Positions 26,836-34,508 of a DNA stretch of 64,000 nt are shown one piece after another. A program made the position numbers and the translations under genes. Numbering within the stretch: the stretch's first letter is position 1; the number at the start of each line of letters is the position of its first letter. Under the pieces are notes generated by a model. It worked only from the letters and a program-made list of their open reading frames with translations. It had not been told where the DNA came from and searched no databases. Source of the DNA: Amycolatopsis mediterranei (GTDB lineage: Bacteria; Actinomycetota; Actinomycetes; Mycobacteriales; Pseudonocardiaceae); assembly GCF_026017845.1 (NCBI RefSeq), contig NZ_CP100416.1, forward strand, positions 7,678,978 to 7,742,977. The letters run 5' to 3'.

Positions 26836-27052
26836 GGACTTTCCGTAATCCCTGAAATCGATTTTCCAAGATCGCCCACCGATCGGGTGAACTTTCGACC
26901 GTCACGTGGTCCTACCCGCGCCGACGGTCCCCGCACACTGCCTCACCAGTGCGGCAGCGTCAAGACCACTGACCCGGGTGGTCCACCGTGGTCCAGTCGG
27001 GACGATCGTCGCGGGAATTCCCCGCGCATTTCAGGGATTCGACGGAAAATCC
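26836..27052. repeat. Inverted repeat pair flanking a gene-free 256-bp gap
   Basis: The sequence directly upstream of the lipoprotein gene (26836-26858, minus strand ATTTCAGGGATTACGGAAAG) recurs on the opposite strand at 27028-27052 with only a few differences. Between the arms is gene-free DNA with a smaller hairpin (CCGCACACTG / CAGTGCGG, about 26931-26954). The gap 26829-27084 holds no gene that I can support. Confidence 0.55.
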
Positions 27053-27084
27053 GGAACTTCGCCGTCGATCAATTCTCCTGTGGG

Positions 27085-28518
27085 TCAGTACACACAAACG
27101 ACGCCGTTCGAAGTGATCGGCTCGTCCGTGCCGCCCGCGGGAGCGCCGCCGCCGGCGGACACGCCGGGTCCGGAGTAGACCGTCCCGAGCAGCACCTCGA
27201 TGTGCCCGGCAGGCACCGACGCGGACTGCTGCGTCGTCAGCCCGCCCAGCAGCTTCGCCACCTCGGCGCCGCGCTCGGCCAGTGCGGGGCCGAAGCGGAC
27301 CAGCGACGTCCGCCGGGTGTCCGAGTTGCCGGTCGCGCGCGAAGTGAACCCCTTGTCCCGCAGGACCCCCGCGACGCGGGTGGCGAGGCCCTCCTTCGGG
27401 CCCGCGTTGGAGACGTCGACGGTGACCGGGGCAGCCGGGGCGGTCGACGCGGCCGGCGCGCCGGACGTCGCCGGGGCCGGGCTGCCGATCAGGCTCGCCG
27501 CGAAGGCCTTCACCGCCGCCGGGTCGACCTGCACCGCCGTCGCCCGGGGATTCGCCGGGTCGTAGCGGTAGTCGACGTTGCCGACCGGGATCGTCGCGAA
27601 CTGGATCCCGCCGCCGCTGACCCCGCGCATCTGCCCGACGAAGTCGAGGAGGTTCCACGAGTCGTCCAGCACCACCGAGCGCTTCACCGCGTCGATCAGG
27701 TCCGACAGCTTCCCCGGATCGGCCAGCGTGCCCGCCGAGAGCACCTGCCGGGCCAGCCCGGCGAGGAACACCTGCTGGCGCCGGACGCGGGCGAGGTCGG
27801 TGCCCGGGAGGCCGTCACGCTGCCGGACGAAGGCGAGCGCGTCCGCACCCGCGACGCGCTGCGGCCCGGCCTGGAAGTCCGCGCCCGAGTTCTTGTCCTT
27901 GGTGGCTTCCTTCAGGCAGACCTCGACGCCGCCGATGGCCTTGCTGATCTCGTAGAAGCTGAGCAGGTTGACCTCGGCGAAGTGGTCGATCTTCACGCCG
28001 GTGAGGTCCTCGACCGCCTGGCGCGTCGCTCGCCGCCCGGCGGTGAGCGCGCCTTGGTTGATCTTCGCCTTGTCGGTCTCGCCCGCCTTGCGCAGCCGCC
28101 CCGCTTCGGCCGCCTTCGCCCGCCCGAACGCGGCGTTGATCTTGCCCTTCCCGCCCGCCATCGAGACGTAGCTGTCGCGGGGGATGGAAAACGCTTTCAC
28201 CTCCTTGGTGCCGTTCGGGATCCGCAGCACGATGAGGGTGTCGGTGAGGTCGTCGCCGTTGGCGCCGGCCCGCAGCTCGCGCAGCACCTCGGGCGCCAGC
28301 GGCTTGCCCTGGTTGTCTTCGCGCGCGTCCCGGCCGACCAGCAGGATGTCGAGCGAGCCGTCGGCGGGCTGCTCCCCCGGCTTCGTCTCGCCGTCCGCGT
28401 CGATCACGCTGTCGCGCGTCACCTCGTCGAGGGCGCGGAGGTTCGTGTAGCCGTAGGCGGTGCCGCCCAGCACGACGAGGGCCAGCCCGGCGACGACGAT
28501 CTTCCCCAGTGGATGCAC
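27085..28518 (-). CDS. LytR-CpsA-Psr (LCP) family protein with LytR_C domain
   Basis: This 477-residue protein has an N-terminal membrane anchor (about residues 5-25). The LCP catalytic domain follows with DILLVGRDAREDNQ, DTLIVLRIP, AFSIPRDSYVSM (the conserved Arg/Asp pair) and FVRQRDGLPGTDLARVRRQQ. The C-terminal LytR_C domain (VDVSNAGPKEGLATRVAGVL) is set off by a Pro/Ala-rich linker. LCP proteins transfer polymers such as teichoic acid or arabinogalactan from lipid carriers to peptidoglycan. The ATG is at the end of the frame (28516-28518). It lies alone between the lipoprotein and the OFA carrier genes. Confidence 0.9.
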   Translation of the reverse strand: MHPLGKIVVAGLALVVLGGTAYGYTNLRALDEVTRDSVIDADGETKPGEQPADGSLDILLVGRDAREDNQGKPLAPEVLRELRAGANGDDLTDTLIVLRIPNGTKEVKAFSIPRDSYVSMAGGKGKINAAFGRAKAAEAGRLRKAGETDKAKINQGALTAGRRATRQAVEDLTGVKIDHFAEVNLLSFYEISKAIGGVEVCLKEATKDKNSGADFQAGPQRVAGADALAFVRQRDGLPGTDLARVRRQQVFLAGLARQVLSAGTLADPGKLSDLIDAVKRSVVLDDSWNLLDFVGQMRGVSGGGIQFATIPVGNVDYRYDPANPRATAVQVDPAAVKAFAASLIGSPAPATSGAPAASTAPAAPVTVDVSNAGPKEGLATRVAGVLRDKGFTSRATGNSDTRRTSLVRFGPALAERGAEVAKLLGGLTTQQSASVPAGHIEVLLGTVYSGPGVSAGGGAPAGGTDEPITSNGVVCVY

Positions 28519-28621
28519 GCCTCTCTGGACGCCCGGGCCCCAGCCACCGCTGCACGAGTGAGACCCGAGTCACATTCGCAGGTGCGAGGCTCCGTAGAGG
28601 TCGAGGGTCGTCCCGGAGGTC

Positions 28622-28647
28622 CACCTCGCCTCGGCCGAGGCGAGGTG
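28622..28647. terminator. 26-bp perfect palindrome (terminator or operator)
   Basis: A perfect palindrome with arms CACCTCGCCTC/GAGGCGAGGTG around GGCC lies between the stop of the 41-residue gene (28720) and the LCP start (28518). It can fold as an 11-bp stem terminating the OFA carrier operon on the minus strand; an operator for the LCP gene is also possible. Confidence 0.55.
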
Positions 28648-28719
28648 AACGACGGCCGCGGCGACCTCCTCGGCGTTAACGACTCGGTGTCCAAAGTGGA
28701 TGGCCATCCGGTCGCCGCA

Positions 28720-28845
28720 TCAGCCGAACAGCTGGACCAGCTTCAGGAAGAGCTGGTACACCCCGTACCCGAAGGGAAGCACCACCCACGCCCACGCCAG
28801 CACGATCAGCGGCACCCGGTTGGGCTTCGTCGACGGTTCGCTCAT
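28720..28845 (-). CDS. MFS transporter small subunit (41 residues)
   Basis: This is a 41-residue protein (MSEPSTKPNRVPLIVLAWAW...) with one transmembrane helix. Short proteins of this pattern follow OFA-type MFS carriers in actinobacteria and are annotated as small subunits. Its ATG shares one base with the TGA of the carrier gene (TGATG), so it is translated by coupling. It probably stabilises the carrier or alters its activity. Confidence 0.8.
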   Translation of the reverse strand: MSEPSTKPNRVPLIVLAWAWVVLPFGYGVYQLFLKLVQLFG

Positions 28846-30194
28846 CACGCTTCGCTCCTCACGGCCTCGCGGACCGGCTCGTGGTACTTCTCCTTGACCG
28901 GGCGCACCAGCTCGTTGGCCACGAAGCCGACCACGAGCAGGCCGATCATGATGTAGAACGACGTCGTGTACAGGTCCGGGCCGGACTTGCCCGCCGCCTT
29001 CTCGCTGTCGGCGATGCGGTTGACGATCAGCGGGCCGAGCACGCCCGCCACCGACCACGCCGTGAGCAGCCGGCCGTGGATCGCGCCCACCTGGTAGGTG
29101 CCGAAGAGGTCCTTCAGGTACGCCGGGACGGTCGCGAACCCGCCGCCGTAGAACGACAGGATCACCATCGCGCACAGGATGAACACGAGCTTCGAGGAGT
29201 TCTGCGTCAGCGCGATCACCAGGTACAGCACCGCGCCAACGCCGAGGTAGGTGCGGTAGATGTTCTTGCGCCCCACCAGGTCCGAAGTGGACGACCAGAC
29301 GAACCGGCCGAGCATGTTGCACAGCGACAGCAGCGCGACGAACCCCGCCGCCGCGGCCACGCCCACCGGCGTCGACGTGCCCTTGAAGAAGTCCTGGATC
29401 ATCGGCGACGCCTTCTCCAGGATGCCGATGCCCGCCGTGACGTTGAAGCACAGGACGACCCACAGGCACCAGAACTGCGGCGTCTTGATCGCGTTGGCGG
29501 CCGAGACGTTCGCCGTGCTGATCATCGCCTTGCCGTGGTCGGTCTTCGGCTGCCAGCCGGCCGGCTTCCAGTCGTCGGCCGGCACCCGCACGAGCAGCCA
29601 GCCCATCGACATGAACACCGCGTAGACGAGGCCGTGGATCAGGAACGCCGTCGCGATGGTGCTCGTCGTCGGCGCGGTGCCCAGCATCGACGAAGACCAC
29701 GGCGAGGCGATCAGCGCGCCGCCGCCGAAGCCCATGATCGCGATGCCGGTGGCCATGCCCGGCCGGTCCGGGAACCACTTGATCAGCGTCGAGACCGGGG
29801 AGATGTAGCCGATGCCGAGCCCGATGCCGCCGATGCCGCCGTAGCCGAGGACGACCAGCCAGAACTGCCCGGTCGCCACGCCGAGGGCGGAGACGAGGAA
29901 TCCGCTGGCGAAGCAGCACATCGACACGAACATCGCCCAGCGCGGGCCGTTCTTCTCGACGAGCGTGCCGCCGAACGCCGCGGAGAGCCCCAGCATGACG
30001 ATGCCGAGCTGGAACGGCAGCGAGCTCTGCGTGCCGTTGAGGTGCAGCGTCTTCTCGAGCGGGGTCTTGAAGACGCTCCACGCGTAGGCCTGCCCGATCG
30101 ACAGGTGGACCGACAGGGCCGCCGGCGGCACCAGCCAGCGCGTCCAGCTTGGGGGTGCCACGATCCGGGATCGGTCCAGGAAGCCGAGAGCCAT
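28845..30194 (-). CDS. OFA (oxalate/formate antiporter) family MFS transporter
   Basis: This 449-residue protein has 12 predicted helices. HLSIGQAYAWSVFKTPLEK near the N-terminus and the GYGGIGGIGLGIGYISPVSTLIKWFPDRPG motif region around residues 100-130 are typical of OxlT/YhjX-like OFA carriers. It probably exchanges or takes up small carboxylates such as oxalate, formate or pyruvate. The gene diverges from fdhD with about 100 bp between starts and is co-transcribed with the 41-residue small subunit. The proximity of fdhD and the FdhF-like enzyme supports formate or oxalate as substrate. Confidence 0.87.
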   Translation of the reverse strand: MALGFLDRSRIVAPPSWTRWLVPPAALSVHLSIGQAYAWSVFKTPLEKTLHLNGTQSSLPFQLGIVMLGLSAAFGGTLVEKNGPRWAMFVSMCCFASGFLVSALGVATGQFWLVVLGYGGIGGIGLGIGYISPVSTLIKWFPDRPGMATGIAIMGFGGGALIASPWSSSMLGTAPTTSTIATAFLIHGLVYAVFMSMGWLLVRVPADDWKPAGWQPKTDHGKAMISTANVSAANAIKTPQFWCLWVVLCFNVTAGIGILEKASPMIQDFFKGTSTPVGVAAAAGFVALLSLCNMLGRFVWSSTSDLVGRKNIYRTYLGVGAVLYLVIALTQNSSKLVFILCAMVILSFYGGGFATVPAYLKDLFGTYQVGAIHGRLLTAWSVAGVLGPLIVNRIADSEKAAGKSGPDLYTTSFYIMIGLLVVGFVANELVRPVKEKYHEPVREAVRSEA

Positions 30195-30230
30195 CGGTTC
30201 CCTCCGTATTCTGGGGATGATGGTGGGAAT

Positions 30231-30244
30231 GTATTACTAAATAC
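30231..30244. promoter_or_regulatory. Inverted repeat between OFA carrier and fdhD
   Basis: GTATTACTAAATAC (arms GTATT/AATAC) lies in the middle of the divergent promoter region in an AT-rich patch unlike the surrounding DNA. It may be an operator shared by the two genes or include a -10 element. Confidence 0.4.
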
Positions 30245-30296
30245 CCGGTGTTGCACCATACGAGTGTCGAACTTTCGGGCAGCGAAAGGTGTGCTG

Positions 30297-31121
30297 ATGG
30301 GCAGGGTGACCGTGCGCAGGCCGGTACGGCGGATCTCCGCGACCGGGGACCGGCGCCGCCCCGACGCGCTGGCGGCCGAAGAGCCCCTGGAGCTGCGGGT
30401 CGGCGGGCGGGCGCTGGCGGTCACCATGCGCACACCCGGCCACGACGTCGAACTGGCCCACGGCTTCCTGCTGTCCGAAGGCGTGATCGGGGGCCGCGAG
30501 GACATCGCCGCCGCCCGCTACTGCGACGGCGTCGACGACCAGGGCCGCAACACCTACAACGTGCTGGACATCGCGCTGGCCGACGGCGTCCCGCCGCCGG
30601 ACACCGGCGTCGAGCGCAACTTCTACACGACGTCGTCGTGCGGCGTCTGCGGCAAGGCCGCGCTCGACGCGGTCAAGCTCCGCACCCGCTTCGCCCCCGC
30701 CGAGGCGCCGTTCACGGTGAAGAGCGAGACGTTGTCCGCGCTGCCGGACGCGCTGCGCGCCCGGCAGAAGGTGTTCGCCAGCACCGGCGGCCTCCACGCG
30801 GCGGCCCTGTTCACCCCGGACGGCGAGATCGACGTCGTCCGGGAGGACGTCGGCCGGCACAACGCGGTGGACAAGGTGCTCGGCTGGGCGGTCCTCGAAG
30901 GCCGGATCCCGGCGCCCGGCCACGGCCTGCTGGTGTCCGGACGCGCGTCGTTCGAGCTGGTCCAGAAGGCCGCGATGGCGGGCATCGGGCTGCTGGCCGC
31001 GGTCTCGGCACCGTCGTCACTGGCGGTGGAGCTGGCCGAGGAGAACGGCATGACCCTGGTCGGCTTCCTCCGCGGCGACTCGATGAACCTCTACACCGGT
31101 GACCACCGCATCCTGACCTAG
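30297..31121 (+). CDS. fdhD: FdhD, formate dehydrogenase sulfurtransferase
   Basis: FdhD passes sulfur from a cysteine desulfurase to the molybdenum bis-MGD cofactor and so activates formate dehydrogenases. This 274-residue protein has the reactive CxxC in TTSSCGVCGKA (Cys115, Cys118), the conserved HGFLLSEGVI block and DVGRHNAVDK. ATG 30297 gives the normal family N-terminus (MGRVTVRRPVRRI). The client is probably the FdhF/YdeP protein at 23884-26223. Its last four bases overlap the convergent carotenoid oxygenase gene (CTAG serves both stops). Confidence 0.95.
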   Translation: MGRVTVRRPVRRISATGDRRRPDALAAEEPLELRVGGRALAVTMRTPGHDVELAHGFLLSEGVIGGREDIAAARYCDGVDDQGRNTYNVLDIALADGVPPPDTGVERNFYTTSSCGVCGKAALDAVKLRTRFAPAEAPFTVKSETLSALPDALRARQKVFASTGGLHAAALFTPDGEIDVVREDVGRHNAVDKVLGWAVLEGRIPAPGHGLLVSGRASFELVQKAAMAGIGLLAAVSAPSSLAVELAEENGMTLVGFLRGDSMNLYTGDHRILT

Positions 31122-32557
31122 ACCGAGGCGACCCAGTTGCCGTGGAAGCCGTTGGGCACGCGGTCCGGCAGGTGGATCGCGGCCACCGTCTCCAGCGTGC
31201 CGGCGTCCAAGATCGTCAGGTCGCTGCGCTGCGTCGCCGGGTCGAACACGAAGCCCATCAGGACGCCGTCGTCCTCCGCCGCGTCGTCGTGGCGGGGGAC
31301 GAACACGAACTCGCCCGGCTGGCGGCCCGCGCCGAACGCGCGCTCGTGCCGCGCGCCGGTGTGGAAGTCGTGCTTGTACAGCGAGCCGCCGGGGTCCGCG
31401 CCGCCGTCGGCCGACATCGCGTAGCCGTAGCGGTGGCGGCGGCCGACCAGGCGCTCGTCGACGCGCGGGAACTCCTGGCCGCGGTCGTCGAGGCGCTCCT
31501 CGAGCACCTTGCCCGCGGCCAGGTCGACCGTCCAGCGGTCCAGGGTCGGGCCGCCTTCGTCCGGGCCGTGCAGCTCGCGGTCGAACATCTTCGGGTGGCG
31601 GACGACGTCGAGCACGACGCTGTCGCCGTCGTCGTAGGCGTTGAGCGGGTGGAAGACGTAGCACGGCTCGACGTCGAACCACCGGACGTCACCGGTGCCG
31701 CCCTCGCGCGGCATGATGCCGATCCGCGCCGGGTACTTCGGGTTCCAGCGGTAGGGCAGGCCGCCGTTCGCTCCGATCTTGCCGGCCATCATCGCGGTCA
31801 CCGGGTCCGGCACGCGGACCTTGCCGACCATGGCCGACACCACCAGCTTCGCCGGCGTGCGCAGCGCGGCGGGCACGCTGGCGGCGACCGCCATCTCGGC
31901 GTTGAACGTCACCGGCAGGTCGTAGAAGACGACGTGGTTCTCGGTCAGCGAGAAGTCGTGCATCATCGGCGACCCGGTGACCTCGACGTCGACCGTGCGG
32001 CGGACGCGGCCGGCCGCGTCGATCACCGAGTACTGGACCTTGTTCCCCATGCCGAAGAAGTACGAGACGGCGTGCAGCTCGCCGGTGCGCGGGTCGCGCT
32101 TGGGGTGGGCGGTGTAGCCGCCGGGGAGCGTGCCGTCGAAGTCGCAGCGGCCGACGGTGTCCAGCTCGTCGGTCAGCTCGTAGATCGGCGCGCCCGCCTC
32201 GACCAGGGCGAGGGTCTTGCCCGCGTGGCCGATGACGTTGGTGTTGGCGCCGAGCGCGTCCAGCCCGCAGAACCGGCTCGCGTCTTCGCCGTTCAGCGCC
32301 GCCGCGACGGCGGGGTTGCGGATCCACCGGTTGCGGTACCACTCGGCCTTCCCGTCGCGCAGGCGCACGCCGTGGACCATGCCGTCGCCCATGAACCAGT
32401 GGTAGGCCGCCGGATCCACCTCGGAGAGCGGGTTCGGGCCGTTGCGCAGGTACCGGCCGTCGAGGAACTCCGGGATCCGCCCGGTGACGTCGAGCCCGGT
32501 GATCGTGTGCTCCCGGCTGACCGGAGCGAAGTTGCCTTCGAGGAACTTGTTGCCCAT
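31118..32557 (-). CDS. Carotenoid oxygenase family protein
   Basis: This 479-residue non-haem iron enzyme has the four expected His ligands in YTAHPKRDP, MMHDFSLTENH, YVFHPLNAYDDGD and NGFHGNWVAS. The seven-bladed propeller repeat pattern and GRYLRNGPNPLSEVD are family hallmarks. Members cleave carotenoids, apocarotenoids, stilbenes or lignin-derived dimers with O2. ATG 32555-32557 follows GGAGGGG. The divergent TetR gene and the palindromes between them suggest induction by an apolar aromatic or terpenoid ligand. No carotenoid biosynthesis gene is in the window. Confidence 0.92.
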   Translation of the reverse strand: MGNKFLEGNFAPVSREHTITGLDVTGRIPEFLDGRYLRNGPNPLSEVDPAAYHWFMGDGMVHGVRLRDGKAEWYRNRWIRNPAVAAALNGEDASRFCGLDALGANTNVIGHAGKTLALVEAGAPIYELTDELDTVGRCDFDGTLPGGYTAHPKRDPRTGELHAVSYFFGMGNKVQYSVIDAAGRVRRTVDVEVTGSPMMHDFSLTENHVVFYDLPVTFNAEMAVAASVPAALRTPAKLVVSAMVGKVRVPDPVTAMMAGKIGANGGLPYRWNPKYPARIGIMPREGGTGDVRWFDVEPCYVFHPLNAYDDGDSVVLDVVRHPKMFDRELHGPDEGGPTLDRWTVDLAAGKVLEERLDDRGQEFPRVDERLVGRRHRYGYAMSADGGADPGGSLYKHDFHTGARHERAFGAGRQPGEFVFVPRHDDAAEDDGVLMGFVFDPATQRSDLTILDAGTLETVAAIHLPDRVPNGFHGNWVASV

Positions 32558-32576
32558 CTGACCCCTCCAGGGCTTC

Positions 32577-32614
32577 CATAACTTGGTTATACATGCAGGT
32601 ATAACAGAGTTATG
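32577..32614. promoter_or_regulatory. Nested inverted repeats, likely TetR operator
   Basis: GTTATAC (32586-32592) and GTATAAC (32599-32605) form a perfect inverted repeat with a 6-bp spacer. Outside it, CATAACT (32577-32583) and AGTTATG (32608-32614) form a second. The site lies in the 71-bp gap between the divergent carotenoid oxygenase and TetR genes, in a notably AT-rich stretch. Confidence 0.75.
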
Positions 32615-32628
32615 GGATACTGGCAAGC

Positions 32629-33336
32629 ATGAGCCCCAAACCGCGTGCGACCGACGTCAAGGCCCGGCTCGTGGAGGCCGCCATCCGCTTGCTCGACGAG
32701 AACGGCCCCGAAGCCCTGCAGGCCCGCAAGCTGGCCGCGGAGGTCGGCGCCTCGACGATGGCGGTCTACACGCACTTCGGCGGCATGGCCGCGCTGGTCG
32801 ACGAGGTCGCGCGGGCCGGCTTCCTGCGCCTGTCGGAGTGGCTGGCCGAGGTCGGGGAGACCGACGACCCGGTGGCCGACATCTTCAGCCTGGCCCGCAC
32901 CTACCGGCAGGCGGTCGCCGAGCAGCCGCAGCTGTTCGCGGTGACGTTCGGCCAGTCCGCTCCCGGCGGCAAGCGGGCGACGCTGTCCGACCTCACCACC
33001 GCGGAAGGCCGCGAAGCCGCCGAGGAGGGGCTGGAAGCGTTCGCCCACATCGTCCGGGCGACCGAACGGGCCATCGCGGCCGGCCGGTTCCGGCCCGCGG
33101 ACGAGTACCAGGCGGCCGCCCAGCTCTGGAGTGCGCTGCACGGATTCGTCACACTGGAGGCGTCGGGGCACTTCGGCCCCGGTGAACAGGGCATAGACCA
33201 CATTTTGATCCCCCTCGGGATCACCATGGCGGTGGGGCTCGGGGACACTGTGGAGGAGGCCGGGCGCTCGGCCGAGGCCGCGCGGGCGGCTTGGCGCGCG
33301 AGGACCGGAAACGCCGGGCAGGGTCAGAACGAATAA
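32629..33336 (+). CDS. TetR family regulator (TetR_C_33/WHG type)
   Basis: This 235-residue regulator has its helix-turn-helix at about residues 10-56 (EAIRLL...LAAEVGASTMAVYTHFGGMAALVDEV). The ligand-binding C-terminal part contains LWSALHGFVTLE, typical of WHG-domain TetR proteins. It is divergent from the carotenoid oxygenase gene and most probably represses it and itself through the inverted repeats at 32577-32614. The C-terminus (about 25 residues, Ala/Arg-rich) looks unstructured. Confidence 0.9.
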   Translation: MSPKPRATDVKARLVEAAIRLLDENGPEALQARKLAAEVGASTMAVYTHFGGMAALVDEVARAGFLRLSEWLAEVGETDDPVADIFSLARTYRQAVAEQPQLFAVTFGQSAPGGKRATLSDLTTAEGREAAEEGLEAFAHIVRATERAIAAGRFRPADEYQAAAQLWSALHGFVTLEASGHFGPGEQGIDHILIPLGITMAVGLGDTVEEAGRSAEAARAAWRARTGNAGQGQNE

Positions 33337-33413
33337 CCCGGTGGATGGGGACGCGAGGGAACGCGGAGCGGGTGCGCGGCGTCCTTGATGAGGGGCAGGG
33401 GGATGGAGACAGG

Positions 33414-34367
33414 GTGAACGAGCAAAACGGGGACGCGGAACCGGCCGGAGCGGTCGTCGAGGCGGTCCAGGGCGCCCGGCGGTGGCTCAGCCGCCGGTCG
33501 GTGCTGATCGCGGGCGCGTCCGGGCTGGCCGTGACCGGGCTGGCCGTCGGCACCGCGACCGGCAAGCTGCCCTTCAGCCAGGCCCTGCAGCGGACGGTCG
33601 GCGTGACGTCGTCGAACCCGACCACCCAGCTGGGCAGCACGCGCGTCGAGCGCGTCTACTCCGCCGCGCGCGGCCGGATGGTCGACCTGGTGTTCATCCT
33701 GCCGTCGAAGACCCCGCCGAAGGGGCTGCCGATCTCGCTCGCGCTGCACGGCCTGCACGGCAACGCCCGCAGCGCCGTGCCCACCGGCACGCTCAAGCAA
33801 CTCGCCAGCGACGTCGCCCGCAAGGCGGTCCCGGCGTTCGGCTTCGTGGCCGTCGACGGCGGCGACAACTACTGGCACCAGGTGCACCCTGGCGACGACC
33901 CGATGGCCATGCTGCTGGAGGAGGTCCCGCAGTGGCTGCGGGCCCGCGGCTTCGCCGGGCCGGCGGGTCTGCCGTTCGCTTGCACGGGCATGTCGATGGG
34001 CGGCTTCGGCGCGCTGCTGTACACGCGCCGCCGGGTCGAGCGGCGCCAGCCGCCCGCCGCCGTCGCGACACTGGCCCCGGCGCTGATCACGTCGTGGCCG
34101 GAGATGGCCAAGCGGCACATCTTCACCGGCATCCAGGACTGGACGTCCCTGGACCCGCTGCGGCACATCGACGAGACCAAGAGCGTGGCCAACGGCATCT
34201 GGTGCGGCACGGAGGACTCGTTCATCACCGGCGTCCGCCGCTACATCGACGCGGCCCACCCGGCGGTCGCGCACACCGCCCACGGCAAGCACGGCGACCC
34301 GTTCAACCGCACGGTGGTCCCCAGCCTGATCAGCTTCCTCGGCAAGCACGTCCCCCGCGCGGACTGA
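33414..34367 (+). CDS. Exported alpha/beta-fold esterase
   Basis: This 317-residue protein starts at GTG 33414 with GGAGA upstream. Residues 20-50 form a probable Tat signal (SRRSVLIAGASGLAVTG). The alpha/beta hydrolase core has ISLALHGLHGN, the nucleophile elbow CTGMSMGGFGALL and a late His in AHGKHGDPF. It resembles esterase-D/mycolyltransferase-like secreted hydrolases in layout; substrate unknown. It follows the TetR gene by 77 bp on the same strand and may be co-transcribed with it. It ends 3 bp before a striking repeat array. Confidence 0.75.
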   Translation: MNEQNGDAEPAGAVVEAVQGARRWLSRRSVLIAGASGLAVTGLAVGTATGKLPFSQALQRTVGVTSSNPTTQLGSTRVERVYSAARGRMVDLVFILPSKTPPKGLPISLALHGLHGNARSAVPTGTLKQLASDVARKAVPAFGFVAVDGGDNYWHQVHPGDDPMAMLLEEVPQWLRARGFAGPAGLPFACTGMSMGGFGALLYTRRRVERRQPPAAVATLAPALITSWPEMAKRHIFTGIQDWTSLDPLRHIDETKSVANGIWCGTEDSFITGVRRYIDAAHPAVAHTAHGKHGDPFNRTVVPSLISFLGKHVPRAD

Positions 34368-34370
34368 CCC

Positions 34371-34505
34371 GGACGACACGCGTACCCAGCCGGACGACAC
34401 GCGTACCGCAACGGACGACACGACGGCAGGACAGGCCCGCATCGTGTCGTCCGTGCAGGTACGCGTGTCGTCCGTGCAGGTACGCGTGTCGTCCGTGCGG
34501 GTACG
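34371..34505. repeat. 21-nt repeat array with inverted halves
   Basis: The left half has GGACGACACG at 34371, 34392 and 34413, a 21-nt period, with CGTACC between copies. The right half holds three 21-nt copies of the reverse complement (34443-34463, 34464-34484, 34485-34505; CGTGTCGTCCGTGCAGGTACG). The halves can pair into a stem of up to about 50 bp. The array lies between two convergent genes (stops at 34367 and 34509) and fills the whole gap. Confidence 0.9.
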
Positions 34506-34508
34506 GGG

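Noticed and set aside
34371..34505. CRISPR array
   Set aside because: Repeats are 21 nt in direct succession with no unique spacers, half are inverted, and there are no cas genes.
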